Assembly: GCA_030607715.1 (NCBI GenBank)
Contig: JAUWJM010000008.1
Location: 1 to 23,400, forward strand
Reading direction: 5' to 3'
Source: Candidatus Aerophobota bacterium
GTDB taxonomy: Bacteria; Aerophobota; Aerophobia; Aerophobales; B3-G15
Length of the DNA stretch: 23,400 nt
Part shown: piece after piece, positions 7,025 through 14,067 of the stretch
How the letters are laid out: each line of letters begins with the position of its first letter
Position numbering within the stretch: the first letter of the stretch is position 1
The notes under the pieces: model-generated
What the model saw: the letters and a program-made list of their open reading frames with translations, nothing else
The model's database searches: none
Told to the model about the DNA's origin: nothing
Translations under genes and position numbers: made by a program

Positions 7025-7553
7025 CTAATCTCTCTTTATAACGAGTTACAGTAAAGCGATAAATATCCAGCTCCTCATCAGGAGTACTAAATAATCCCGC
7101 CTTTTGTTTAGCAATTTCCAGTTGGTGCTCTACAGTATCCACACCCTCTAAATCTGGCAAAAGCAATCCCTTTTGCCAGTCTTTACTTACAATCACTCCA
7201 TATTTTTTAGGATTTAGCCTTTTTCTGTTCTCAACTGGCTCGGGTTTGCTTAAAATATCCACAGATATTTCTATATCTTTTAACTCTTCCTCTTCCACAG
7301 GAGGAAATCGCGGATCTCGAGTAGCAGCACTAATAGCATTTTCTATAATTTCTTCAGCAATACTGGGTTGGCTGGGAAGGTAAGTACCAATACAACCTCT
7401 TAGTTTACCTCTTCTGTGCAGAGAAACAAAGACCCCTGCTTTTCCTCTAAATCTTTCCGGAATCTCAAGGGGAGAAGATATTTTCTTTCCCTTTCCAAGA
7501 TACTCCTGGAGAGTTTTTTTAGCTAATTGAGGAGAAAAATCTTCTTCTCTCAA
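7014..7553 (-). CDS. AMMECR1-domain protein (AmmeMemoRadiSam system protein A type)
   Basis: A 179-residue AMMECR1-fold protein. The diagnostic LRGCIGT is at residues 51-57, followed by AISAATRDPRFPPV and a beta-rich stretch ending in a PxxV element, as in bacterial and archaeal AmmeMemoRadiSam protein A. The family's biochemical role is not established; in many genomes it sits with a MEMO-type dioxygenase and a radical SAM protein, neither of which is in this window. The start is a TTG at 7553 behind a GGGAG ribosome site, with no in-frame ATG upstream. It lies downstream of fmt, and its end overlaps the broken isochorismatase gene. Confidence 0.88.
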   Translation of the reverse strand: MREEDFSPQLAKKTLQEYLGKGKKISSPLEIPERFRGKAGVFVSLHRRGKLRGCIGTYLPSQPSIAEEIIENAISAATRDPRFPPVEEEELKDIEISVDILSKPEPVENRKRLNPKKYGVIVSKDWQKGLLLPDLEGVDTVEHQLEIAKQKAGLFSTPDEELDIYRFTVTRYKERLDAR

Positions 7554-7605
7554 ACTTATCTCCCTTCTTACTTATTTCGTTTAACGCATCATTCCATCAA
7601 CGCAT

Positions 7606-8739
7606 TTAGCTACTTTTTGTTGAAACTAAATTAGTGCCTTCCTCAATATGATATCCCTTTATAAAATCATAACCTTTTATATGAGAACGGCTGGGAAGCT
7701 GCAATTCTTCTATCAGCAAAAATCCATCCCCTGTTTTTACTAAAAACCCCAGATTCTTTTTTATTTTTCCAATCGTGCCCGGAACAAGCTCAATATTTTC
7801 TTTAAAATATTCTACCGGTTTGGTTTTCCAGATCTTTATTTTCTGGAGAGCTCCTCGTAAAAAAATAAAAGTAAAAGCTCCCGGGTAAGGATTTAATCCT
7901 CTAACTAAATTATGAATAGTTTTGGTAGAACTATTCCAGTTAATCCTACCATGTTCTTTTCTTATTTTTGGAGCGTAACTTGATTCTCTACCCTGAGATT
8001 TAAACTGGGCCCGGCCATTCTTTATTAATCTAATAGCTTGAAACAAAGTGTTAGCTCCTACTCTGGCGAGTTTATCAGATAATGTCCTGGCTGTATCATT
8101 AGAGGCTATAGGTACTCTCTTTTGCAGAATTATCTCTCCCTTATCTATTTGAGACCTTATTCTCTGGACAGATACCCCCGTTTCCTTTTCCCCCTTAATT
8201 ATAGCCCAGGCAATAGGGGCAGGACCTCTGTAACTGGGTAGAAGAGAAGCATGAAGATTGATGGGGAAAAGATCGGGAATAGATAAAATTAAAGGAGAGA
8301 GTATCTCTCCAAAAGCTACCACCACTATTAAATCAGGCTTTATTTTCCTGATTTTATTAATAAAATCAGGATCATTTACCTTTTCTGGTTGAAAGACAGG
8401 AATATTTTTCTCTAAAGCTAATCTCTTTACTGGGGGAGACTTTAATACTTTACCTCTTCCTGCAAAACGATCTGGCTGAGTAACCACACCTACCACTTTC
8501 TCATTTAAAATTAGTTTATTCAGCGCTGAACAGGCAAACTCAGGAGTCCCCATAAAGAGGATGGAAACCCTATCATTTAAAAAACCCCTACCCTCTTGTT
8601 GAGAGGAAAACTTTTGAGTCTTGAATTGACGGGGGTATCTTCCCAGATACTTTGTAGGTCCTTCATAGATAAACGACTCCGCTATATCCAGAGTTAGATT
8701 CCCATAGTTAATGCGTTGACTCAAAGTTTCTTCTCTCAA
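7606..8739 (-). CDS. fmt: methionyl-tRNA formyltransferase; start codon unresolved
   Basis: Fmt adds formyl to initiator Met-tRNA. The conserved protein begins at VSILFMGTPEFA (about 8568), then shows GRGK, the active-site region NLHASLLPSYRGPAPI and the C-terminal tRNA-binding domain. Upstream of 8568 the frame stays open for 57 more codons, but these fall in an inverted-repeat element (8585-8757) and look non-native. In-frame starts occur only at TTG 8739 and TTG 8724, neither with a ribosome site. An ATG at 8574-8576 with AGGGG 8 nt before it is well placed, but it is one frame off. So either a frameshift (real or sequencing) lies between 8568 and 8576, or translation starts unusually, or the element now supplies the N-terminus. 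Function confidence is high; the start is low. Confidence 0.9.
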   Translation of the reverse strand: MREETLSQRINYGNLTLDIAESFIYEGPTKYLGRYPRQFKTQKFSSQQEGRGFLNDRVSILFMGTPEFACSALNKLILNEKVVGVVTQPDRFAGRGKVLKSPPVKRLALEKNIPVFQPEKVNDPDFINKIRKIKPDLIVVVAFGEILSPLILSIPDLFPINLHASLLPSYRGPAPIAWAIIKGEKETGVSVQRIRSQIDKGEIILQKRVPIASNDTARTLSDKLARVGANTLFQAIRLIKNGRAQFKSQGRESSYAPKIRKEHGRINWNSSTKTIHNLVRGLNPYPGAFTFIFLRGALQKIKIWKTKPVEYFKENIELVPGTIGKIKKNLGFLVKTGDGFLLIEELQLPSRSHIKGYDFIKGYHIEEGTNLVSTKSS

Positions 8740-8757
8740 CCATTAGTAGGGTAGGGA
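8585..8757. repeat. inverted-repeat (MITE-like) element between rpsU and fmt
   Basis: Imperfect terminal inverted repeats of about 36-40 bp: left arm 8585-8620, right arm 8718-8757. Exact blocks are CCCTACCCT/AGGGTAGGG (8586-8594, 8748-8756), GTTGAGAG/CTCTCAAC (8598-8605, 8733-8740) and a GACTCAAA-GTTT block at the inner ends. The centre holds a small hairpin, GTATCT/AGATAC (8635-8650). The total is about 173 bp, with no transposase. It starts right at the rpsU stop codon and ends next to the conserved fmt start. A TTAA-like sequence on both sides could be a target duplication, but this is weak. Confidence 0.7.
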
Positions 8758-8967
8758 TTAATATTTATTTAATCTCTGCAATTTTAGCATTTTTCTTCTC
8801 TGTCTTCGAATGGCCTTAAGTCTTTTTCTTCTTTTTCTCTCTGCTGGCTTCTCATATTCCTGATGTCTCTTGATCTCAGAAGTTAGCCCTGATTGTCTAC
8901 ACTCTATTTTAAATCTTTTCAAGGCTTGAGAAAAAGAACTATATTTATCAACATTTATATTTACCAA
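8758..8967 (-). CDS. rpsU: 30S ribosomal protein S21
   Basis: A 69-residue basic ribosomal protein of normal S21 length. SFSQALKRFK near residues 12-21 and the Arg/Lys-rich tail KRRKRLKAIRRQRRKML are typical. It binds the 30S platform near the anti-Shine-Dalgarno region. The start is a TTG at 8967, with a GGGGGTG ribosome site about 11 nt upstream. It is the first gene behind its own promoter and opens the run that continues through fmt to pgpA. The stop codon is adjacent to the inverted-repeat element. Confidence 0.95.
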   Translation of the reverse strand: MVNINVDKYSSFSQALKRFKIECRQSGLTSEIKRHQEYEKPAERKRRKRLKAIRRQRRKMLKLQRLNKY

Positions 8968-8998
8968 CTTTAATTTTACACCCCCTTTATTTACCTAT

Positions 8999-9026
8999 AT
9001 TATAGTAAATTCTTTAGAATAGTCAA
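8999..9026 (-). promoter_or_regulatory. sigma-70-type promoter of rpsU
   Basis: On the minus strand, TTGACT (9021-9026) and a perfect TATAAT (8999-9004) are separated by 16 nt. The start should be near 8992, about 25 nt before the rpsU start codon. It separates transcription of rpsU-fmt-ftsK from rpsO-pnp. Confidence 0.8.
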
Positions 9027-9047
9027 CATCTCAACGAAACACCAAAC

Positions 9048-11132
9048 TTATCTCTTATTTCGAACTTTTCTTTTACTTAAATTTAACCTTCCCAGATCAT
9101 CTATTTCAATTAGTTTAACCAGAATCTCATCTCCTACTCTAACCACATCACTTACATTTTTTACAAATTTATCACTAAGCTCAGAGACATGAACCAGACC
9201 TTCCTTCCCTGGAAATATCTCTACAAAAGCTCCAAATTCAGTTACTCTTTTTACCTTACCTGAGTAAATTTGTCCCACTTTTGGTCCACTAATTATCCCC
9301 TTTATTATCTCTAAAGCTTTTTGAGTAGCAGATTCATTATCAGAGGAAATAGTAACTTTTCCCTCTACATCATCTATATCTATCTCAGCTCCAGTTTCCT
9401 GAATTATCCTTTTAATAACCCTTCCTCCTGGACCAATAATCTCACCAACTTTATCTAAAGATATAGGAACAGTGGCAATTCTGGGAGCATAGGTGGACAA
9501 TTTTTCTCTGGGTTTTCCAATCACCTTTTCCATTTCATCCAATATAAAACAACGGGCCTTTTTACCTTTAATTAAAGCTTCCTCAAAAATGTTAAAATCT
9601 ATTCCGGAAATTTTAATGTCTAATTGCAGAGCAGTTATCCCCTCTCTGGTTCCAGCAACTTTAAAATCCATATCTCCTAAATGATCCTCAATCCCTTGAA
9701 TATCGGTAAGAATAACCACTTTGTTTCTTTCTTTGATTAGCCCCATTGCTACTCCAGCTACAACATCAGATATAGGAACCCCAGCATCCATTAAACAAAG
9801 ACTTCCTCCGCAAACCGAAGCCATAGAAGAGGAACCATTAGATTCAAGAATGTCTGAAACCAACCGAATAGTATATGGGAAAGATTGGCTATCAGGAAGA
9901 ACAGGGAAAAGAGATCTTTCAGCAAGAGAACCATGTCCAATTTCTCTTCTTCCTGGAAAACGCAAGAATCTAGCCTCTCCTGTAGAAAAAGGAGGGAAGT
10001 TATAATGGAACATAAATCTTTTAGTTATCTCATTCTTTTGTAAACCATTAACTCTCTGTTCATCAGAAGAAGTTCCCAGGGTAGCCACGACTAAAGACTG
10101 AGTTTCTCCTCGAGTAAAAAGTCCCGATCCATGAACCCGGGGGAGAATTCCCACCTGGCAGTTAATAGATCTTACCTCATTTACCTCCCTGCCATCCCAT
10201 CTTTTTCCTTCTAAAACAACCATTTCCCTCATCCTTCTCTTTTTTAACTCATCTAAAATGAATAAAATATCTTTTTCGCTTTCCGGGTAATGAGTTAAAA
10301 ATCTCTGAATCGTTTCCTCTTTAATATTCTCCAGATGGGAGTTCTTTTCCTCCTGACTCCAGTTAGATTGAATCATCCAAATCTTATCTTGAGCAAAATC
10401 CTCTACTTCTTCTTTTGCTTTCTCCTCTAACTGATAAAGAGAAATTTCTTTTCTTTCCTGGGAAATAAGGGAGACAAACTTCTCGCCAATTTCAATTAAT
10501 TCTTTAACAGATATGTGGGCTCTTTTGAGAGCTTCTATAATTACAGGCTCCCTTAATTTTCTTGCCTCACCCTCTACCATAATTATTCCTTCCTTATCTC
10601 CAGTAACCACTAAGTTTAAGTCACTTCCCTCCAGTTCCTTATCGGTGGGATTAATTACGAATTCTTCATTTACTCTTCCTATCCTGACTCCAGCAACAAG
10701 TTTTGAAAAAGAACTACTGGAGAGAAATAAAGCTAAGGAAGCCCCTGTAATACCTAATATTGAGGGTTGATTAGACTCGCTAGCCGATAAAACAGTAGCT
10801 ATTATTTGAGTTTCATTTCTAAATCCCAGGGGAAATAAAGGTCGAATAGATCTATCTATTAACCGACTGGATAAAATCTCCCCATCAGAAGGTTTTCCCT
10901 CTCTTTTAAAAAATCCGCCGGGGATTTTTCCTGCCGCATAAGCTTTTTCTATATAATTTACTGTTAAGGGAACAAAACCTATTTCCTCAGAAACATTGTG
11001 AGAAATAACAGAGGTTACCAAAACTATGTTTTCTCCATACTGAAGCCACACTGCTCCATCACTTTTCATAGCTACCTTACCTGTCGCTATAGAAAATTTT
11101 TTTCCTGCAAATTCTTCTTCTACTTTTATCAT
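9048..11132 (-). CDS. pnp: polyribonucleotide nucleotidyltransferase (PNPase)
   Basis: A 694-residue 3'-5' phosphorolytic exoribonuclease that also adds tails and is a usual degradosome member. Two RNase PH-like cores flank a helical domain. The first core carries FFKREG at residues 74-79; the second has SNGSSSMASVCGGSLCLMDAG. The KH domain lies at about 553-618 with the GPGG loop at 567-570, and the S1 domain at 619-694 begins VGQIYSGKVKRVTEFGAFVE. Length is normal for the family. It starts 3 nt after rpsO, the classic rpsO-pnp order. No long leader or RNase III hairpin is visible between the two genes, so any autoregulation must act on the shared transcript. Confidence 0.98.
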   Translation of the reverse strand: MIKVEEEFAGKKFSIATGKVAMKSDGAVWLQYGENIVLVTSVISHNVSEEIGFVPLTVNYIEKAYAAGKIPGGFFKREGKPSDGEILSSRLIDRSIRPLFPLGFRNETQIIATVLSASESNQPSILGITGASLALFLSSSSFSKLVAGVRIGRVNEEFVINPTDKELEGSDLNLVVTGDKEGIIMVEGEARKLREPVIIEALKRAHISVKELIEIGEKFVSLISQERKEISLYQLEEKAKEEVEDFAQDKIWMIQSNWSQEEKNSHLENIKEETIQRFLTHYPESEKDILFILDELKKRRMREMVVLEGKRWDGREVNEVRSINCQVGILPRVHGSGLFTRGETQSLVVATLGTSSDEQRVNGLQKNEITKRFMFHYNFPPFSTGEARFLRFPGRREIGHGSLAERSLFPVLPDSQSFPYTIRLVSDILESNGSSSMASVCGGSLCLMDAGVPISDVVAGVAMGLIKERNKVVILTDIQGIEDHLGDMDFKVAGTREGITALQLDIKISGIDFNIFEEALIKGKKARCFILDEMEKVIGKPREKLSTYAPRIATVPISLDKVGEIIGPGGRVIKRIIQETGAEIDIDDVEGKVTISSDNESATQKALEIIKGIISGPKVGQIYSGKVKRVTEFGAFVEIFPGKEGLVHVSELSDKFVKNVSDVVRVGDEILVKLIEIDDLGRLNLSKRKVRNKR

Positions 11133-11135
11133 TTT

Positions 11136-11405
11136 TTACCTTCTTAAACCAAGTTTTTTTATTATACTCTGATATTTTTTTACATCTTCTCCTTTTAAAT
11201 AATCTAAAAGTTTGCGTCTCCTGGCTACTAACTGAAGGAGTCCTCTTTTTGAACTGAAATCTTTCTTGTAAAGATTAAGATGCTCTGTAAGATTGTTAAT
11301 CCTCTCAGTTAGTACAGCAATTTGAACCTCTGGGGAACCGGTATCTTGAGGATGCCGACTAAAATCTTTCTGTAGTTCTTTCTTTTTAACTTTGGTAATA
11401 CTCAC
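11136..11405 (-). CDS. rpsO: 30S ribosomal protein S15
   Basis: An 89-residue protein of exactly the usual S15 length, with [16 protein letters not shown] at about residues 21-36 and the C-terminal [13 protein letters not shown]. It binds the 16S central domain early in 30S assembly. The start is a GTG at 11405 with an AAGGAG ribosome site 8 nt upstream. It has its own promoter and is followed within 3 nt by pnp. Confidence 0.97.
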   Translation of the reverse strand: MSITKVKKKELQKDFSRHPQDTGSPEVQIAVLTERINNLTEHLNLYKKDFSSKRGLLQLVARRRKLLDYLKGEDVKKYQSIIKKLGLRR

Positions 11406-11466
11406 CTTTTTAACTCCTTTTTTCTATATTTCATCATAATTAACATAATTTTCTTTTTATATTGTT

Positions 11467-11495
11467 ATATTAGCACACTTTCTAATAATTGTAAA
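11467..11495 (-). promoter_or_regulatory. sigma-70-type promoter of rpsO-pnp
   Basis: On the minus strand, TTTACA (11490-11495) and TAATAT (11467-11472) are separated by exactly 17 nt. The start should be near 11460, which leaves a leader of about 55 nt before the GTG of rpsO. Confidence 0.65.
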
Positions 11496-11566
11496 CCCCC
11501 CTATTTTTATAATCTTCCTATCCTTACAGACAGGGCATTTTCTTGCAAAGTAAAGATAATAGCTGA

Positions 11567-12163
11567 CTATGATTGCTGAGGTAAGTATACTACAGTTGAT
11601 AAAGTTAAGGGATCCTCTCCCTCAACTTGAGAGGAAAGGGTAATCTTTACTGCTTTAGGAAGAGCATCATCCAAGCAATTAGGTGTTTTCATTGTTGAAT
11701 CCCAACTTTTCTGCCAGTTTTTCCCATTGTAATAAGAAAAAATTAAATCATTAATAGGAAAACCAAGGGTAGCAGTGCACCCACCTTTGCCCAGGTTAAA
11801 ATTTAAGACAGTCTTTATCCGTCGTTGCAATTTTAAGTGAGTTAAACTATACTCTATTTCACATAAATCATACTCTCCAGATTCGCTTGCTTCATTGAAA
11901 GTGCTGGTAAAAAGAAGATGGTGTTCATCTCCTTTAAATACCAAATTAGGGTTGCTCCTGCTGATAAAAGAACTTTTTATTTCTCTACCTATGGTATCCA
12001 GGCACCCTCGAGTGCTCTGGTACATCTGAAGACGAGCATCCCCCTTCATCCAAGCAGAATATCCTTTCCAGAAAACAAAGTAAAGAGATGTTATTATTAT
12101 ACTCAACAGGAAAGTGCCTATGAGAAGCTCAACCAAAGTAAAAGATTCCTCTCTTTTTTGCAT
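11567..12163 (-). CDS. pseudopilin-like protein, GspJ/PulJ type
   Basis: A 198-residue protein with a type IV prepilin N-terminus: a short basic leader, then FTLVELLIGTFLLSIIITSL as the hydrophobic helix with Glu at mature position 5. The larger globular domain contains the RLQMYQSTRGCLDTIGREI helix and a STVVYLPQQ end, typical of J-type minor pseudopilins. The residue before the cleavage point is Ser, not the usual Gly. It begins 1 nt after the stop of the preceding GspI-like gene. Such proteins cap or initiate the pseudopilus or pilus. No ATPase, secretin or platform protein is present here, so whether it serves secretion, pili or DNA uptake cannot be decided. Confidence 0.72.
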   Translation of the reverse strand: MQKREESFTLVELLIGTFLLSIIITSLYFVFWKGYSAWMKGDARLQMYQSTRGCLDTIGREIKSSFISRSNPNLVFKGDEHHLLFTSTFNEASESGEYDLCEIEYSLTHLKLQRRIKTVLNFNLGKGGCTATLGFPINDLIFSYYNGKNWQKSWDSTMKTPNCLDDALPKAVKITLSSQVEGEDPLTLSTVVYLPQQS

Positions 12164-12164
12164 C

Positions 12165-12605
12165 TTAGTCTCTTTTAGCTATATAGGTAACGAGTTCTAA
12201 ACAGGAAGAAGCCTTACTTTCCTGGGAACAGGATCTACACAGAATCTCTACCTTTACCTTTTTTAAGTTTGGTGTCTTGGTCTGCCACCACTCTACCTCC
12301 CAGGTAAAATCTGGATAGTCATCGAATCTCCCTTTCCCTTTTCCATAATCAGAGGTAATAAAAGGATAAGTATCGCTTAATTTCTGATAACCTTCCTTTT
12401 TAATTTCCTCTATTAATTTTTGCCCTAAAAGAGTAGCTGTTGAATAACGTTCTGCTTTCCGTTTAGCCTCAAAGCCTAAAGGGAAAACTTTGGCTATCAT
12501 TAAGAGTCCCAGGGAAAAAATGCCAACTACAATAATAACTTCTACCATAGTAAAACCCTGTCTTTCCTTGCAACACAAAGAACATAAGTTAAAGATACCT
12601 GGCAT
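12165..12605 (-). CDS. pseudopilin-like protein, GspI/PilV type
   Basis: A 146-residue protein whose first 17 residues form a Cys-rich leader ending in RQG. After the expected prepilin-peptidase cut comes FTMVEVIIVVGIFSLGLL, with Glu at position 5. LGQKLIEEIKKEGYQ after the helix and the FTWEVEWWQTKTPNLKKVKVEI strand region match the GspI/PilV pattern of minor pseudopilins. It is the middle gene of the three-pseudopilin set and is tightly linked to the J-like gene. The ATG at 12605 lacks a strong ribosome site. Confidence 0.72.
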   Translation of the reverse strand: MPGIFNLCSLCCKERQGFTMVEVIIVVGIFSLGLLMIAKVFPLGFEAKRKAERYSTATLLGQKLIEEIKKEGYQKLSDTYPFITSDYGKGKGRFDDYPDFTWEVEWWQTKTPNLKKVKVEILCRSCSQESKASSCLELVTYIAKRD

Positions 12606-12633
12606 TTTTTATTATTCCAACTCAATAAACTAA

Positions 12634-13185
12634 TTAATGTTTATTCGGATAAATGTTTACTTTTCCTGTGCTAGGCACTATAGTAAGAGTATACCAATTC
12701 CCATTTCTCTCATCCTTAAGATAAATTGAACCTGCCTCAGCTGCTCCTTGAGGGAAAAAAGAAAAAGCATTATCATTCCAATAACCAAACTCAACTATTC
12801 CATCTTTTTCTCCCATCTTACCAAGCTCGGGGTCGGCAAAAATAATCCCGGATTTCAGGTATCCCACTCCTTCTACCCGATTCTCTTTAACATCTTCAAT
12901 CCAGTATTTCCTCTGGGAAAAATTAATAACTACTCTATGGGTTTCTCTTTTGGTTATAGCTAAACGACGAGCTAATCTTAATGTGCTGGCTATATCCTGA
13001 GCAGAGCTCTTGAGGTAGGTTTCAGATAAAAAATTTCGGGTGGATAAAGTAGCAATAGTCGTTACTCCACTTATTATAGCTAATATCACTATCAGTTCTA
13101 CCAGGCTAAATCCCAAAAGATTTGATTTAATCAGCACATTCTGGAAAGATTCTCGAGAACTCTTCATTGAAATCCCATTCCTCAT
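12634..13185 (-). CDS. pseudopilin-like protein, GspH/FimT type
   Basis: A 183-residue protein. The leader ends in LLG, then FSLVELIVILAIISGVTTIA forms the prepilin helix with Glu at position 5. The domain that follows (LRLARRLAITKRETHRVVIN, with a C-terminal VPSTGKVNIYP) is characteristic of GspH/FimT minor pseudopilins. An alternative start is the ATG seven codons in, at 13167, which has a GAGGA sequence upstream. The choice does not alter the mature protein. It leads the H-I-J gene set; no clear promoter could be placed in the repeat-rich gap upstream. Confidence 0.75.
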   Translation of the reverse strand: MRNGISMKSSRESFQNVLIKSNLLGFSLVELIVILAIISGVTTIATLSTRNFLSETYLKSSAQDIASTLRLARRLAITKRETHRVVINFSQRKYWIEDVKENRVEGVGYLKSGIIFADPELGKMGEKDGIVEFGYWNDNAFSFFPQGAAEAGSIYLKDERNGNWYTLTIVPSTGKVNIYPNKH

Positions 13186-13310
13186 CCCACGAACTCAACA
13201 AACCATCTTTTACTGAGGAGTATCCTCTCAACTTCCTGAAAGAAATTATTATTTATCCCTTTTAACCTTTATGTGTAATAGTTTAGTTTTTCTAAAACTT
13301 TTTCCTTTTG

Positions 13311-13336
13311 TGTCATTGAGATTCCTGGCAATGACA
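13311..13336. repeat. short hairpin repeat TGTCATTG/CAATGACA
   Basis: TGTCATTG (13311-13318) and its exact complement CAATGACA (13329-13336) are separated by 10 nt. From memory, hairpins of this form (GTCATTG with GCAATGAC) are scattered through many bacterial genomes as extragenic repeats. I could not test copy number here. Confidence 0.5.
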
Positions 13337-13357
13337 AATAATAAATACCCTTCTTTG

Positions 13358-13529
13358 TTGGGTAGGGGTGACTAAACCCTGTTAGATAGCAAGCATCTAA
13401 CGGGGTTTAGTCACCCTTTGTAAAATAGGAAATAGAACTAATTGGGAGGCTAAATATCCCCCTCACCTTAATCCTCTCCCACAAAGGGGAGAGGAAAAAA
13501 GGAAAATGATATTGGCCTCCCCTACCCAA
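13358..13529. repeat. nested inverted-repeat element, about 172 bp
   Basis: Outer arms TTGGGTAGGGG (13358-13368) and CCCCTACCCAA (13519-13529) are exact complements. Inside, a long hairpin has 22-bp arms (13366-13387 and 13395-13416) with one mismatch and a 7-nt loop. A second pair, GGGAGGC (13444-13450) and GCCTCCC (13515-13521), extends into an AATATC match. It encloses CCCCCTCACCTTAATCCTCT-type sequence with a CCTCTCC/GGGGAGAGG hairpin (13473-13494). That last motif resembles a repeat common in many bacterial genomes. The element may be a composite of several repeats. Confidence 0.65.
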
Positions 13530-13600
13530 GTGAAGAGTTTTACCAATTTACCGAATCTGGGATGAAGGAAGTCTGAGGGGTATTCCCTTAATGATATTGG

Positions 13601-13903
13601 TTAAATTGATTTTATGATTTCCGTAATCACCGGGCCTGCATAGGAAGAGGGATCCTTAACTATGTCTTCCAGACGCTTTAATGTCTCATAAAGGCTACGT
13701 AATGAATTCATATTTGGTTTTCCTTTGTCTATTAACTTCTCTCCTTTTTTAGTAAGCTTTAAGATTTTCTTCTTTGTTTTCTCCAGAAGCTTTTGTGAAA
13801 CTCCCCTTCTACCTGCAGTTTGGAAAATCTTCTCGTAAAGGGAAACAACATCTTTTTCCTCAAAAAATTCTATCTCCTCCTCACCTGACTTTATCTTCTT
13901 CAA
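13601..13903 (-). CDS. small charged helical protein of unknown function
   Basis: I do not recognise this gene. It encodes 100 residues, rich in Lys and Glu, mostly predictable as amphipathic helix (SLYEKIFQTAGRRG, LLEKTKKKILKLTKKGEKLI, LRSLYETLKRLEDIV), with no membrane segment, signal peptide or cysteine. It ends in a more hydrophobic SSYAGPVITEIIKSI. I chose the TTG at 13903 because AAGGAGG (13909-13915) lies 5 nt upstream and a perfect promoter lies directly behind it. A longer frame to 13960 would run into the promoter. It may be a cytoplasmic nucleic-acid- or protein-binding factor, but nothing in the sequence decides this. It is divergent to the next small gene. Confidence 0.75.
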   Translation of the reverse strand: MKKIKSGEEEIEFFEEKDVVSLYEKIFQTAGRRGVSQKLLEKTKKKILKLTKKGEKLIDKGKPNMNSLRSLYETLKRLEDIVKDPSSYAGPVITEIIKSI

Positions 13904-13931
13904 TTTTGCCTCCTTAAAAATATTTATTAAA

Positions 13932-13960
13932 ATTATATGAAAAAATAATCTCTTTGTCAA
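13932..13960 (-). promoter_or_regulatory. perfect sigma-70-type promoter (leftward)
   Basis: On the minus strand, TTGACA (13955-13960) and TATAAT (13932-13937) are both perfect, with the optimal 17-nt spacer. The start should be near 13925, giving a leader of only about 22 nt that contains little beyond the AAGGAGG ribosome site of the 100-residue gene. It is expected to be very strong or tightly controlled. Confidence 0.9.
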
Positions 13961-13990
13961 GCAATAAAATAAATTGTATCTTCTTTGACT

Positions 13991-14019
13991 TTGACATATT
14001 TTGCTAAAAAATGTAGAAT
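13991..14019 (+). promoter_or_regulatory. sigma-70-type promoter (rightward)
   Basis: TTGACA (13991-13996) and TAGAAT (14014-14019) are separated by 17 nt. The start should be near 14026, about 40 nt before the small membrane protein gene. Its -35 box stands 30 bp from that of the leftward promoter, so one regulator could control both. Confidence 0.85.
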
Positions 14020-14067
14020 AAAAGTAACAGTTCAGCCACTATTAACTAAATAAAAGGAGGGAGAATT

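Larger units (their letters stand above)
13186..13600. other. repeat-rich intergenic region, no gene seen
   Basis: About 415 bp without a credible gene lie between the pseudopilin set and the 100-residue gene. It holds small hairpins (GAGGA/TCCTC at 13215-13227; AGTTTT/AAAACT at 13285-13299), the palindromic repeats listed separately, and a direct repeat AATGATATTGG at 13505-13515 and 13590-13600. It must also contain the promoter of the leftward pseudopilin genes, which I could not place. Confidence 0.6.

Noticed and set aside
7545..8739. AMMECR1 gene start as another copy of the 8585-8757 element
   Set aside because: Both share TTGAGAGAAGAA and a nearby TCAACGCATT, but the rest does not align and the purine-rich match is short.
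13366..13416. Long hairpin as a terminator
   Set aside because: The 22-bp arms are strong, but there is no T run after either arm and no gene ends nearby. A repeat explanation fits better.
13358..13529. CRISPR array
   Set aside because: The repeats are inverted pairs of different sequence, with no regular direct repeats or spacers and no cas gene in the window.
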